From NCBI RefSeq assembly GCF_013372285.1, contig NZ_CP054301.1, positions 1,784,001 to 1,848,000 of the forward strand: a stretch of 64,000 nucleotides of DNA. Reading direction: 5' to 3'. Below the pieces are notes generated by a model that saw only the letters and a list, made by a program, of their open reading frames with translations, ran no database searches and had not been told where the DNA came from. Positions 37,969 to 47,666 of this stretch are shown piece by piece (the first letter of the stretch is position 1; each line of letters starts with the position of its first letter). The position numbers and the translations under genes are program-made. Origin of the DNA: Marinomonas primoryensis (GTDB lineage: Bacteria; Pseudomonadota; Gammaproteobacteria; Pseudomonadales; Marinomonadaceae).

Positions 37969-38556
37969 GTGAGTCTTCGTCAGCAGCAAAAAGCCAATAC
38001 CCGATCCAAAATTAAAGCAATCGCTAAGCGCGCCTTTTTAGAACAAGGCATTGAAGCAACCAGTACTCGTTATTTGAGCGAGCAAGCTGGCATTGCGGTC
38101 GGTACTCTATTTGTTCACTTTCCCGATAAATTATCCTTAGTAAAAGACATTTTTTTTGATGAGATGGATGTGGCACTTCGTGCTGCGGTTGTTGCTCAAA
38201 AAGCCAGTTCATCACCAATGGATTACTTGCAGCAAATGGCGCAAGTGCTGTTTGATTTCTATGATGAGTATGTGGAATTTACTCGACAGGTATTATTGGA
38301 TAGCTTGGCAAAAGGCGGTTTTCATACGAACCAAATGGCGGTAATTTCAGACGGTATTGTAAAACGATTCAAACAAGTTGGAGTGGATGATAAAACAGCG
38401 GGTATTTTTGCTGAGAACATGATATCCAACTACTGGTTTGTATTGTTAAGTGGAGTGCCGAAAGGGGCGTTAGGGGGAGCTGCAATGACGCACTTGGAAC
38501 GGATGAATCTGCCATTTGAAATGTCTTATCGAAATGCGCTTAAAAATAAAGGCTAG
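37969..38556 (+). CDS. TetR/AcrR-family transcriptional regulator
   Basis: A 195-aa regulator with an N-terminal helix-turn-helix (KIKAIAKRAFLEQGIEATST, RYLSEQAGIAVGTLFVHFPD). The variable helical ligand domain gives no clue to the effector. The start is GTG with AAGGA at 8 nt. It is adjacent to the DUF1499 gene on the same strand. Confidence 0.88.
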   Translation: MSLRQQQKANTRSKIKAIAKRAFLEQGIEATSTRYLSEQAGIAVGTLFVHFPDKLSLVKDIFFDEMDVALRAAVVAQKASSSPMDYLQQMAQVLFDFYDEYVEFTRQVLLDSLAKGGFHTNQMAVISDGIVKRFKQVGVDDKTAGIFAENMISNYWFVLLSGVPKGALGGAAMTHLERMNLPFEMSYRNALKNKG

Positions 38557-38561
38557 CGTTT

Positions 38562-40319
38562 CTACTGTAATTCATTGGCCTTTCGATAAGGGCCTTGGTA
38601 GTCAAATAGGTGCTCTGTTACTTGCCAATGTTGCTTTTGTTTTTTTGCGATGACGAAATCTGGAGTGGGAAGGTAGGGTAAGAAGGGTTCAACCTCTTCT
38701 AGGGTGTCGAATTGAACCGATTGGATGCCATTGGCGATGCGGCGGCCGAAAAGATCATTAAAAGCCTGTCGTGACTTCTTGTAGTTAAAGCGAAACGTCT
38801 CAGAAAGCGTTAATCCATCTTCATCGTGATAGGTGATTTTGATGCTTTTGTCTTTTACATCGATCTCCGGCGTAATGTCAGAGCAACGCAATACCTTGTT
38901 GTTTTTTAGGTTTAGCGCACTTCTTAATAAATCGTCAGGATCGATGAGCTTTTCTGAACAGTGTTGGCACTGTCTTGCTGCAATGTCATTTTCTTCATTG
39001 CAATAGGGGCAGCATTTAAAGCGAAAGCGATACGAGCATTGCACTTCACCTTCAGTGGTTTCTACTAGCCCGTGACAGCGGCGTCCAAAATGTTCAATGA
39101 TATTACCTTCGGCGTCTTTTCTTCCCCAAAAGGTGTTGGCAAAATCACATTCAGGGCAATGTATTTGCACGGCGACTGAATCTTGAGTGGGGCGTTTTTC
39201 GCCAATCTCCGGTTGGAATATATTATAGCCATTATTGGTGTAATCCAGAATCAAACAGTCTTTTTTACCTGGGCTTAATCGTAGGCCGCGACCGACAATT
39301 TGTTGGAATAAACTGATGGATTGAGTTGGCCGTAAAATAGCGATTACGTCTACGTGGGGCGCATCAAACCCCGTAGTTAGCACAGAGACATTCACGAGAA
39401 ATTTTATTTCTCTGGCCTTAAAATTTGCTATTAACGCGTCGCGCTGTTTGATTTTAGTCTTGCCCGTAATAAGGGCGGTTTGTTCTTCTGGTAAGTAGCT
39501 GGCAATTTCTTTGGCGTGATCGATTGTCGCCGCGAAAATCATTACACCTTGTCTATCTTGGCTGAGCTGAAGGATTTGCTCAGCCACAGCTTTGGTGACG
39601 CGAGGGTGTTTGTGGATTAGCTCGTTTAACGCGATATCATCGGTGTTTTGTTCGCCGTCTAAGCTTTCTGTGAGAAGGCTGAAGTCATAGTGAGCAATGG
39701 CAGCATCATAGTGAATCGGTGGTGTTAAATAGCCTTTTTTTACCATATGTTGCAGGGGTAATTCAAAAATGCATTTTTTAAAAATAGAGTCTGTGCATTG
39801 GCGAGTGTAACCATGGTAATGACGATGATAAATCCAGCCGCTTCCTAGTCGATACGGTGTTGCCGTTAAACCAAGGATTTTAACCTTAGGGTTGAGCGTC
39901 TTAAAGTGCTCGATGGTTTTGTTGTATTGGCCACTTTCTTCCATACTGACCCGGTGGCATTCATCAATGATGATTAGACTCACTGGTTCATCGAAGGCGG
40001 TGAGGCTTGCAGAAATGGATTGAATGCTGGCAAAGGTCGTTTTTGCTGAACTGGTTTTTTGGCTTAAACCGGCGGAAAAAATACCAGCGGAAGAACCTGT
40101 GGCAAGAAACTTAGCGTGATTTTGTTCTACCAGTTCTTTAACGTGAGCAAGGCAAATGACTCGCCCCTTTGCAAGGCGGCTCAACTCTGCAATAACAAGG
40201 CTTTTACCCGCGCCAGTAGGAAGAACAATAACAGCAGGATCGTCGCTGCTGCGAAAGTGAGCGAGAGACGCCTCAACGGCTTGGTTTTGATAGTCTCGTA
40301 ATACGAACGGTTGGCTCAT
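38562..40319 (-). CDS. radD: DNA repair helicase RadD (YejH)
   Basis: A 585-aa SF2 helicase, matching E. coli RadD (586 aa). Walker A is LPTGAGKS (residues 33-40), followed by the IDECHR Walker B motif and SAT-like LGLTATPYRLG. Helicase motif VI is QIVGRGLRLSPGKKD. A cysteine-rich zinc region then has CPECDFANTFWGR, CHGL and CCPYCNEE with RQCQHC. RadD works with single-strand binding protein in DNA damage repair and recombination. The stop lies 5 bp beyond the TetR gene's stop, convergent. Confidence 0.9.
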   Translation of the reverse strand: MSQPFVLRDYQNQAVEASLAHFRSSDDPAVIVLPTGAGKSLVIAELSRLAKGRVICLAHVKELVEQNHAKFLATGSSAGIFSAGLSQKTSSAKTTFASIQSISASLTAFDEPVSLIIIDECHRVSMEESGQYNKTIEHFKTLNPKVKILGLTATPYRLGSGWIYHRHYHGYTRQCTDSIFKKCIFELPLQHMVKKGYLTPPIHYDAAIAHYDFSLLTESLDGEQNTDDIALNELIHKHPRVTKAVAEQILQLSQDRQGVMIFAATIDHAKEIASYLPEEQTALITGKTKIKQRDALIANFKAREIKFLVNVSVLTTGFDAPHVDVIAILRPTQSISLFQQIVGRGLRLSPGKKDCLILDYTNNGYNIFQPEIGEKRPTQDSVAVQIHCPECDFANTFWGRKDAEGNIIEHFGRRCHGLVETTEGEVQCSYRFRFKCCPYCNEENDIAARQCQHCSEKLIDPDDLLRSALNLKNNKVLRCSDITPEIDVKDKSIKITYHDEDGLTLSETFRFNYKKSRQAFNDLFGRRIANGIQSVQFDTLEEVEPFLPYLPTPDFVIAKKQKQHWQVTEHLFDYQGPYRKANELQ

Positions 40320-40423
40320 CTTATTTTAAATCTATGTGGCGAAATCTTGATGTGTTGGCGTTGTGGCTACAGTATCATAGCGCCCGTGGCAATTTTGCCT
40401 TTTTAAAAGTGATTAATCTATCT

Positions 40424-41116
40424 ATGTCTACCGATGTCTTTATGACTAACCATCTTTATGTGGAAAATTCGATCCCAGCGTTTAGTCGTGAAGCGCCTTT
40501 CTCCAATGTATTGACAGATTTACAGACAAAAGGCTGGAGTGTTCAGGATGACTTTTTTTCAACGGATTTTACTCAGGCTTTGATGGATGAAGTGGAGAAT
40601 ATTCACATCGCCTACATGCAGCAAGCAGGTGTAGGGCGAAAGCAAGATCATCAAGTGGTTCTAGACACTCGCCGTGATTATATTCAATGGATCGACCCGG
40701 ACAAACCGATTAAAAAAGATTTCTTGAAGATGATGGAAGATTTGCGTGTCGCGCTTAATCGTCGATTGTTTTTGGGCTTGTTTGATTATGAGGCGCATTT
40801 TGCTCGTTATGAAACCGGCGCTTTTTATGAAAAGCACATAGATGCCTTTAAAGGTGAAAGTAACCGTATTTTATCGACTGTCTTGTATTTGAACGAAGGT
40901 TGGCAAGAAGGAGAGGGGGGTGAGTTGGTTATCTACGATGAGAACGACCCAACGATTGAAATAGGGCGTTTCTATCCTAAAAAGGGGCGTTTGGCGGTTT
41001 TTTTGAGTGAGTGTTTTTATCATGAGGTTGTTGTGGCCAATCGAACTCGCCACAGTATTGCGGGTTGGTTTCGCATTAATAACACCACCAGTATGACGCT
41101 TGATCCAGATCAATAA
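40424..41116 (+). CDS. 2OG-Fe(II) oxygenase (prolyl 4-hydroxylase-like)
   Basis: About 230 aa from the ATG at 40424; the frame is open back to 40334, and an ATG at 40442 is also possible. The double-stranded beta-helix carries the HxD iron motif (FYEKHIDAFKG) and the distal His (ECFYHEVVVANRTRHSIAGWFR) with the Arg that binds 2-oxoglutarate. LYLNEGWQEGEGGELVIYD is the standard middle segment of the prolyl-hydroxylase fold. These enzymes hydroxylate a substrate using iron, oxygen and 2-oxoglutarate. The substrate here is unknown; a peptide or ribosomal-protein target is possible. Confidence 0.85.
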   Translation: MSTDVFMTNHLYVENSIPAFSREAPFSNVLTDLQTKGWSVQDDFFSTDFTQALMDEVENIHIAYMQQAGVGRKQDHQVVLDTRRDYIQWIDPDKPIKKDFLKMMEDLRVALNRRLFLGLFDYEAHFARYETGAFYEKHIDAFKGESNRILSTVLYLNEGWQEGEGGELVIYDENDPTIEIGRFYPKKGRLAVFLSECFYHEVVVANRTRHSIAGWFRINNTTSMTLDPDQ

Positions 41117-41256
41117 AACAATATGTTTGTTTTTAATCCACATGATGTATCAGGTTTTTATAGTAATAGTCTCGAAAAGGTCGTTGTAAATCTCTATAAT
41201 GCGCGCCTTGTTTAATTGCTCTGGTTTTACGTTCCAGATCGCATAGGAGAAAGAAT

Positions 41257-42252
41257 ATGTCTAACGTCGTTGTTTGTGCCCTTTATAAATTTGTTGAACT
41301 GCCTCATTTCGAGTCCATTCGCGAACCGCTTCAAAAAACATTAGAAGATAATGCTATTCGTGGCACTTTATTATTGGCAAGCGAAGGCATTAACGGCACC
41401 GTGGCAGGGCCTCGTGAAGGTATTGATGCTTTATTGGCGTGGTTGGATCTGCAACCCGGCCTAGACAATATTGTTTCCAAAGAATCTTATGACGAAAGCA
41501 TGCCGTTCTACCGCACCAAAGTGAAACTTAAAAAAGAAATCGTCACCATGGGTGTTGAAGGTATTGACCCTAAACGCGTGGTAGGTACGTATGTTAAACC
41601 AAGCGAATGGAATGCGTTGATTTCTGATCCCGATGTGGTTTTGGTCGATACGCGTAATGATTACGAAGTGCAAATCGGTACATTCAAAAATGCAGTTAAC
41701 CCTAAAACTGATACGTTCCGCGAATTTCCTACCTATGTAAAAGAAAACCTAGACCCTGCTAAGCACAAAAAAGTTGCCATGTTCTGCACTGGCGGTATTC
41801 GCTGTGAAAAATCCACGGCGTACATGTTGGAGCAGGGTTTTGATGAGGTTTACCATCTTGAAGGTGGCATCTTGAAATACTTGGAAGAGGTGCCGAAAGA
41901 AGACACTATGTGGGAAGGCGAATGTTTTGTGTTTGATAATCGCGTTTCTGTCAACCACGACTTAGAAAAAGGCGAATACGACCAATGTCATGCTTGTCGT
42001 ATGCCAATCACGGAAGCCGAAAAGCAAGACGAACGCTATGTCCAGGGCGTGAGTTGTGTGCATTGTTTTGATAAGTTTACCGACGAGCAGCGCCAGCGTT
42101 TTATCGAGCGTGAGCACCAAGTTCAACTTGCGCGTTCTCGTGGTGAAGAGCATATCGGTGCGGAAGTGTTTGACGCTGTTGAGAAACATCGTGTCGAAAA
42201 AGCCTTGGAAAAAGAGCGTCAGCGTAAGGTACATGAAGCCAAAACGAGCTAG
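41257..42252 (+). CDS. trhO: tRNA uridine(34) hydroxylase TrhO (rhodanese family)
   Basis: A 331-aa protein. The N-terminal alpha/beta domain has [26 protein letters not shown], the middle rhodanese domain has [22 protein letters not shown] and the catalytic loop [16 protein letters not shown], and a Cys-rich end follows ([17 protein letters not shown]). TrhO (YceA) adds oxygen to uridine 34 of tRNA for cmo5U. The start has AGGAGA at 8 nt. It is followed by a terminator. Confidence 0.92.
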   Translation: MSNVVVCALYKFVELPHFESIREPLQKTLEDNAIRGTLLLASEGINGTVAGPREGIDALLAWLDLQPGLDNIVSKESYDESMPFYRTKVKLKKEIVTMGVEGIDPKRVVGTYVKPSEWNALISDPDVVLVDTRNDYEVQIGTFKNAVNPKTDTFREFPTYVKENLDPAKHKKVAMFCTGGIRCEKSTAYMLEQGFDEVYHLEGGILKYLEEVPKEDTMWEGECFVFDNRVSVNHDLEKGEYDQCHACRMPITEAEKQDERYVQGVSCVHCFDKFTDEQRQRFIEREHQVQLARSRGEEHIGAEVFDAVEKHRVEKALEKERQRKVHEAKTS

Positions 42253-42262
42253 TCTGCTTGGC

Positions 42263-42291
42263 ATTCGCCCGACTGCGTTGGGCGAATTTTT
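42263..42291 (+). terminator. Rho-independent terminator of trhO
   Basis: The stem ATTCGCCC / GGGCGAAT with a 9-nt loop is followed by T5. It lies 11 bp after the stop. Confidence 0.85.
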
Positions 42292-42436
42292 GTTCTAAAT
42301 ACAAGCTATTGATCTTTATAGTGAAGTTTTTTGTTATTTCTCCCCATTACCTGTCGTACAGTAGACTAAGAGTGGTTTCGAAATGCTTCGGACTGCCGTA
42401 CAATAAAAAATCGCTTTTTATCAGCCAGTATCCATC

Positions 42437-44686
42437 ATGAGTTATCAAGTTTTAGCACGTAAATGGCGCCCACAAAATTTTCTTGAAATGGCTGGGCAAG
42501 ACCATGTACTCCAAGCGTTGGTCAATGCTTTGCGCCAACAGCGTTTACATCATGCCTATTTGTTTACCGGAACACGTGGTGTTGGTAAAACCACCATTGC
42601 CCGTATTTTTGCTAAATGCTTGAACTGTGAAACCAATGGAATCTCACCCGAACCTTGCGGTACATGCGACAGTTGCCGTGAGATTACGGAAGGTCGTTTT
42701 ATTGATCTTATCGAAGTTGATGCGGCCTCTCGTACTAAAGTAGAAGATACCCGTGAGTTATTAGAAAATGTGCAGTACGCGCCGACTCGTGGCCGCTTTA
42801 AAGTCTACCTGATAGACGAAGTGCACATGCTGTCCACTCACTCCTTCAATGCCTTATTAAAAACACTTGAAGAGCCGCCAGAACACGTTAAATTTTTATT
42901 GGCGACAACCGACCCGCAAAAACTCCCTGTCACTGTGTTATCCCGTTGTTTGCAATTCAATCTTAAAAACATGACACCACAGCGCGTGGTCGATTATTTG
43001 CAAACTGTGCTTAATGCAGAGAAGGTCAATTTTGATCAGCCCGCGCTATGGCAAATAGGTCAAGCGGCTAATGGCAGTATGCGTGATGCGTTGAGTTTGA
43101 CGGATCAGGCGATTGCATTTGGTAATGGCACTATTTCTGAATCTGGTGTGACGGCTATGTTGGGCCTGATTAACCAAGCCCAGGTGTTGGATTTATTGGA
43201 AGTGGTTGCCTCTAAAAATGCCGCACAAGTACTGTCTCTCATAGAACAACTTGCTGATTATCAACCTGATTTCACTGCGATTTGTGGCAGTTTATTGGAC
43301 ACCTTGCATCGCGTAGCGATAGAGCAACAGGTGCCGGGCGCTCTGGCTGATCAGCTTGGAGATTTGGCTAGAATTCAAACTATTGCTGCCAATGTAAGCT
43401 CTGAAGAAATACAAGTTATGTATCAGAGTTTGTTGATTGGCCGTCGTGATTTATACCTAGCGCATTCAGCCCGTGCTGGTTTTGAAATGCTGATGTTAAG
43501 GTTAATTGCCTTCCGTCCCACGCCACCTATGGTGATAAGCCATGGCGCACCGGCAGCAATCCAAACAGCGCCGGAAGTTGACGCCTCGCCGCAAGCCACA
43601 ACAGAAAAAAAAACACCCGACGATGAGTCAGTAGGCGTTGCCGTCGATGACCTTATAGAAACGCCATCGACATCCATAATGCCGGCGACACCGACAACAG
43701 TAATAGACAAGAAAGAAACGCTCGCGTCTGCTGTCGCGGAACATCCACCTTGGGAAGACGCACCAGAGGTTTCTCTTACTGAGGCGCCATCTTCTTTTGA
43801 GGCTGAGAGTATTGAACCGCTGGCGGCTGAGGTGAATGAGTCAATCATCCCAATCACGTCGGAGGATACTAAATTAGCTGAAGCCGTGCAGTCACAAGAA
43901 GCCGTGCCGTTAAAAGAAACAACACCGCTACAAGTGATAGAAGCATTAGAGCAAGTTTCACCGCTAACAGAAGAAAAATCGATTGCTAGTGAGCCAGAGC
44001 CGATTCTATCATCGGAGCAAAACAATAAGCCGTTCGTCGTCGCGGAAGCTGAGTATTTAGACGCGGCGACAGACGAGGATGATGAGGACGAAGAAGAAGC
44101 CGAAGAGCGAGAAATTGCAGATATTATTAATCCCTTTAATCCAGCAGCAGACTTAGTTGATGCATTAGGGGCGGAACCTATTGCGTCACCCGAGATCGAA
44201 GAAAACAAAGAGCCTGACACGCGGTTGTCAAAAGTCCCTGATACTATAGCGCAACCCGCATTAGCCATGCCGATGCCTGCGTTAAGTCACTATAATGAAT
44301 TGACCATGAAGTTGTGGTGGCTGGTGGCGCCGCGTTTATCTTTGACGGGATTGGTGCAGAATATTTTAATGAATTCCAGCTTAGTGGATGCCAGTGATCA
44401 AGGCATTCGCTTGGAAGTGCCTTTGGAATATGGGCACATGCTCAATCAAGTGCGCTACGAGCAAGTGCAAGGGGCACTAAGCGATTTCTTCGCTATGTCT
44501 GTGCCTTTGATCATAGATACGGTGGAAGACACCAGTGGTGTTACGGCAGAGGAATTTGCGGCGAGTAAACGCGCGGAAGCATTGCAGGTCGCCATCGAAC
44601 ATTTAAATTCACATCCAGTTGTGCAGGCGCTATCGGCTACGATGGGCGCACAGTTGGTTTACGATACAGTTAAAGTTAAAGCTTAA
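42437..44686 (+). CDS. dnaX: DNA polymerase III tau (and gamma) subunit
   Basis: A 749-aa clamp-loader subunit. Walker A is GTRGVGKTT (45-53), the zinc cysteines fall in CLNCE and PCGTCDSC, Walker B is LIDEVHMLS, and the sensor 1 region is LLATTDPQKLPVTVLSRC. Domain III ends near residue 370, followed by an acidic, low-complexity linker rich in Glu/Ala/Pro/Thr (about 375-600). The C-terminus is tau domain V (LWWLVAPRLSLTGLVQNIL ...), which contacts the polymerase. An A9 tract at codons 390-392 could produce a shorter gamma form (see separate entry). It starts a run with ybaB and recR 15 and 9 bp downstream. Confidence 0.95.
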   Translation: MSYQVLARKWRPQNFLEMAGQDHVLQALVNALRQQRLHHAYLFTGTRGVGKTTIARIFAKCLNCETNGISPEPCGTCDSCREITEGRFIDLIEVDAASRTKVEDTRELLENVQYAPTRGRFKVYLIDEVHMLSTHSFNALLKTLEEPPEHVKFLLATTDPQKLPVTVLSRCLQFNLKNMTPQRVVDYLQTVLNAEKVNFDQPALWQIGQAANGSMRDALSLTDQAIAFGNGTISESGVTAMLGLINQAQVLDLLEVVASKNAAQVLSLIEQLADYQPDFTAICGSLLDTLHRVAIEQQVPGALADQLGDLARIQTIAANVSSEEIQVMYQSLLIGRRDLYLAHSARAGFEMLMLRLIAFRPTPPMVISHGAPAAIQTAPEVDASPQATTEKKTPDDESVGVAVDDLIETPSTSIMPATPTTVIDKKETLASAVAEHPPWEDAPEVSLTEAPSSFEAESIEPLAAEVNESIIPITSEDTKLAEAVQSQEAVPLKETTPLQVIEALEQVSPLTEEKSIASEPEPILSSEQNNKPFVVAEAEYLDAATDEDDEDEEEAEEREIADIINPFNPAADLVDALGAEPIASPEIEENKEPDTRLSKVPDTIAQPALAMPMPALSHYNELTMKLWWLVAPRLSLTGLVQNILMNSSLVDASDQGIRLEVPLEYGHMLNQVRYEQVQGALSDFFAMSVPLIIDTVEDTSGVTAEEFAASKRAEALQVAIEHLNSHPVVQALSATMGAQLVYDTVKVKA
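43605..43613 (+). other. A9 slippage tract in dnaX
   Basis: GAA-AAA-AAA-ACA (codons from residue 390) contains nine consecutive A. A -1 shift, or one extra A in the mRNA, gives N-T-R-R and a TGA at 43624-43626, a product of 396 aa. Loss of one A gives a different frame that meets TAG within eight codons. Either way the product ends just after domain III, as expected for a gamma subunit. Confidence 0.6.
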
Positions 44687-44701
44687 TTTGGAGAGAAAAT
44701 T

Positions 44702-45028
44702 ATGTTTAAAGGTGGTATGGGTAACATGATGCGCCAAGCGCAGCAAATGCAAGAAAACATGCAAAAGGCACAAGAAGAAGTTGCCAATATGGAAGTTGAA
44801 GGTCAAGCGGGTGCTGGTCTTGTGAAAATTGTCATGACAGGCCGTCATGATGTAAAGCGTGTGTCTATTGATGACTCTTTGTTCGCGGATGACAAAGAAA
44901 TGCTAGAAGACTTAATTGCCGCTGCGGTTAACGATGCGGTGCGTAATATTGAAGTGAGTCAAAAAGAAAAAATGGAATCTGCAACGGCGGGTATGTCCTT
45001 GCCACCAGGTTTCAAAATGCCGTTCTAG
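44702..45028 (+). CDS. ybaB: YbaB/EbfC-family nucleoid-associated protein
   Basis: A 108-aa protein with the family's Met-rich start ([26 protein letters not shown] in part). The domain continues [26 protein letters not shown] and [22 protein letters not shown], ending LPPGFKMPF. YbaB dimers bind DNA. It lies 15 bp after dnaX and 9 bp before recR, the common dnaX-ybaB-recR order. Confidence 0.94.
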   Translation: MFKGGMGNMMRQAQQMQENMQKAQEEVANMEVEGQAGAGLVKIVMTGRHDVKRVSIDDSLFADDKEMLEDLIAAAVNDAVRNIEVSQKEKMESATAGMSLPPGFKMPF

Positions 45029-45037
45029 GAGCTTGCT

Positions 45038-45631
45038 TTGTTCAGTCCCTTAATAAAAGAGTTAATTGAGTCATTGCGCTGTTTGCCGGGCGTGGGTCCA
45101 AGATCGGCTCAGAAAATGGCGCTGTATTTATTGGAACGTGGTCATCAAGGGGCCGATAGACTGGCGAATTCATTGCGTGAAGCGCTCGACAAAGTCGGGC
45201 GTTGTTCAAGTTGTCGTACATTGACGGAAGAGTCAGAGTGTCAACTTTGCCGAGATCCCGAGCGCGACGCTAAGCGCCTGTGTATTGTTGAAACGCCAGC
45301 GGATGTTGTGGCAATTGAGTCGGCGGGTACTTACACAGGACGTTACTTTGTTTTATTAGGGCACTTGTCACCGATTGATGGCATTGGTCCTGAAGAGTTG
45401 GGCTTAGATCGTCTTGAAGCCTTAGTACAGCATAACGAAGTAGAAGAGGCGATTATTGCCACTAACTCGACGGTAGAAGGTGAAGCCACTTGTCACTATA
45501 TCGCCGAGAAATTAAAAACATTGAACATCAACGTCAGTCGAATTGCTCATGGAGTTCCTATGGGTGGTGAACTGGAATACGTGGATGGGAATACTCTGGC
45601 GTTGGCGCTAGAGGGACGGAAGAAACTCTAG
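45038..45631 (+). CDS. recR: Recombination mediator RecR
   Basis: A 197-aa protein. It shows the helix-hairpin-helix [17 protein letters not shown], the zinc finger [16 protein letters not shown], and a Toprim domain with [14 protein letters not shown] and [15 protein letters not shown]. RecR works with RecFO to load RecA at gaps. The start is TTG with AGGAGC upstream, 9 bp after ybaB. It is followed by rnd with 1 bp between stop and start. Confidence 0.94.
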   Translation: MFSPLIKELIESLRCLPGVGPRSAQKMALYLLERGHQGADRLANSLREALDKVGRCSSCRTLTEESECQLCRDPERDAKRLCIVETPADVVAIESAGTYTGRYFVLLGHLSPIDGIGPEELGLDRLEALVQHNEVEEAIIATNSTVEGEATCHYIAEKLKTLNINVSRIAHGVPMGGELEYVDGNTLALALEGRKKL

Positions 45632-45632
45632 T

Positions 45633-46772
45633 ATGAATGATCAAGATGATGCTCTGAATATTATTTGGGTTGCGGATAACGACTCGCTGGCGACATGGTG
45701 TGATTACTGGGCGCAGTTGCCAGTCATTGCGGTTGACACGGAATTTATTCGCCGCACGACCTATTTTCCTATTACGGGGCTCATTCAAATTAGTGAAGGC
45801 GATAAAGCCGTGCTAATTGATCCATTGAGTATCGACGAATGGGAACCGCTTCGAACCTTAATGGTGAACCCTTCTGTGATGAAGGTGTTTCACGCGTGTT
45901 CTGAAGATCTCGATGTATTTGATCGTTTATTGGGCGTATTACCAATACCGTTTTACGACACTCAGATCGGTGAAGCCTATGCGAGCGCCCAATGGTCGCT
46001 GAGTTACGTGAAGCTGATTCATGAATATTTGCAGATCGAAGTCGCAAAAGACGAAACGCGTTCGGATTGGGTTCAACGTCCATTGACCGATGCACAAAAA
46101 CGTTATGCGGCGCTAGACGTTGTGTACTTGGCAAAAATGTATCCAATGCAAATTGCCCGCTTAGAAGAAAAAAACATGCTTGAGTGGGTGTTGGAAGACT
46201 GTGAGTCGCTGAAGTGGCAATATCAGATGAATTCTGACCCTGAGCAGAATTGGGCTGGTATTAAAACGGCGTGGCGTTTGTCTCCAGCCGGTTTAACACT
46301 GTTGAGATTGTTGTTTATTTGGCGTGATGAACAAGCTCGCAAAGAAGACGTTCCTAAAGGTCAAATATTAAAAGATCGTACATTATGGTCTTTGGCGAAT
46401 ACCTTACCGACTCATCATAAAGCGGTTTCTGAGGCAGAAGAACTGACTGGACGTCAACATCGTTTATACGGTGAGGTGATCTTACAAAATGTCGCTTTGG
46501 TAAACGAATTGTCTGCGGATGAGTACCAGTTGCCGTTGGATGTGCCGTTGCCTTCTCAAGCGGGAGATTTAACCAAATCGATTAAGTCTTTTGTTCGCGA
46601 ACAATCTGAAACATTAAAGATTGCGCCAGAAGCCATGATGAAGCGTAAACTGTTAGATCCTTTAGTGCGACACTTGTTTGATGGTAGTCCTGTGGACTGG
46701 CAGAACCCCGCCATAAAAGGGTGGCGACGAGACGTTATTGTTGACCCCATATTAAATACGTTTAAAAAATAG
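45633..46772 (+). CDS. rnd: Ribonuclease D
   Basis: A 379-aa 3'-5' exonuclease in tRNA and small RNA maturation. The DEDDy residues are in VDTEFIRRTTYFPITG, HACSEDLDVF, and YAALDVVYLAKMY. An HRDC domain follows (LSPAGLTLLRLLFIWRDEQARKEDVPKGQILKD in part). Length and order match E. coli Rnd (375 aa). It starts 1 bp after recR and precedes ycgL, as in pseudomonads. Confidence 0.93.
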   Translation: MNDQDDALNIIWVADNDSLATWCDYWAQLPVIAVDTEFIRRTTYFPITGLIQISEGDKAVLIDPLSIDEWEPLRTLMVNPSVMKVFHACSEDLDVFDRLLGVLPIPFYDTQIGEAYASAQWSLSYVKLIHEYLQIEVAKDETRSDWVQRPLTDAQKRYAALDVVYLAKMYPMQIARLEEKNMLEWVLEDCESLKWQYQMNSDPEQNWAGIKTAWRLSPAGLTLLRLLFIWRDEQARKEDVPKGQILKDRTLWSLANTLPTHHKAVSEAEELTGRQHRLYGEVILQNVALVNELSADEYQLPLDVPLPSQAGDLTKSIKSFVREQSETLKIAPEAMMKRKLLDPLVRHLFDGSPVDWQNPAIKGWRRDVIVDPILNTFKK

Positions 46773-46823
46773 AAAAAATTAAAAAAAGTCCTAAGATGGC
46801 GCAAAACTAGTTAAGAGAAATTT

Positions 46824-47117
46824 ATGAAACAGCATTTAATCGTACAAGTATTTCGCTCTTCAAAACATGACGGGATGTATTTGTATGTAGAGAAAAGCCT
46901 AGGTCTTAAGGACATTCCTGAAGAGCTAATGACACGCTTTGGAAAGGGGATTAGCGCAATGGTCATGCTTTTAACAGCAGAAAGTAAGCTGGCGAGAGCG
47001 AACCCTGAAAATGTGATTAAAGGCATTCGGGAAAAAGGCTTTTACTTGCAGCTACCGCCAGTAAAAGAAGAGTATCTGTTGGATTTGTATAAAACTCCGA
47101 CACAAGCTGTTTATTAA
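46824..47117 (+). CDS. ycgL: YcgL-domain protein
   Basis: A 97-aa protein of the YcgL family: [29 protein letters not shown]-like [17 protein letters not shown], and [16 protein letters not shown]. The function is unknown; the family usually sits beside rnd and ycgN as here. AGAGAAAT precedes the start. Confidence 0.88.
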   Translation: MKQHLIVQVFRSSKHDGMYLYVEKSLGLKDIPEELMTRFGKGISAMVMLLTAESKLARANPENVIKGIREKGFYLQLPPVKEEYLLDLYKTPTQAVY

Positions 47118-47134
47118 CTACTCGGGTTCAGATA

Positions 47135-47614
47135 ATGATTGCAAAGCGTTACGAACCTTTTTGGAAAACCACGCCATTGGAGAAAATGTCTCCTGTAGAG
47201 TGGGAATCTATTTGCGATGGTTGTGGAAAATGTTGTCTTCAAAAGTTGCAGGATGATGATACAGAAGAGGTTTTTTATACCAACCTTTCTTGTCATCAGC
47301 TGAATGCTGCAAGTTGCCAATGTAAGGTATATGAGACTCGAAAAACGGAAGTACCGAGCTGTATTACGTTAACACCGAATCAAATTGATGAGTTTCAATG
47401 GTTACCAGATACTTGCAGTTATCGCGTTTTACACGAAACGAAAGCGTTGCCAAATTGGCACCCTTTGGTGGTTGGTAGTAACAAAGAAATGCTTCGACAA
47501 GGATTGACGGTTCGACACTATGCCGTAAACGAGCAAACAGTTGACGAAGAAGAATGGGAAACCCATATTATCAAGTGGGTACATGGTACACCCGAACCGT
47601 ATGATATAACTTAG
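47135..47614 (+). CDS. ycgN: YcgN-family cysteine-cluster protein (UPF0260)
   Basis: A 159-aa protein. The cysteine pattern CDGCGKCCLQKL, LSCHQLNAASCQCKVYETRK and VPSCITLTP, with WLPDTCSYR, belongs to the YkgJ/YcgN zinc-or-iron cluster family, of unknown function. It starts 17 bp after ycgL, in the conserved rnd-ycgL-ycgN order. Confidence 0.9.
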   Translation: MIAKRYEPFWKTTPLEKMSPVEWESICDGCGKCCLQKLQDDDTEEVFYTNLSCHQLNAASCQCKVYETRKTEVPSCITLTPNQIDEFQWLPDTCSYRVLHETKALPNWHPLVVGSNKEMLRQGLTVRHYAVNEQTVDEEEWETHIIKWVHGTPEPYDIT

Positions 47615-47666
47615 TTGCGGTGAATGGTCGCTAATTTCAGCAAAGTAGTTCAAGGAGTTCGCAAAC

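Noticed and set aside
43423-44268. 281-codon open frame on the minus strand inside dnaX
   Set aside because: It is the antisense of the acidic Glu/Ala-rich tau linker, which produces a stop-free Ser/Ala/Val-rich frame. No ribosome-binding site or family features.
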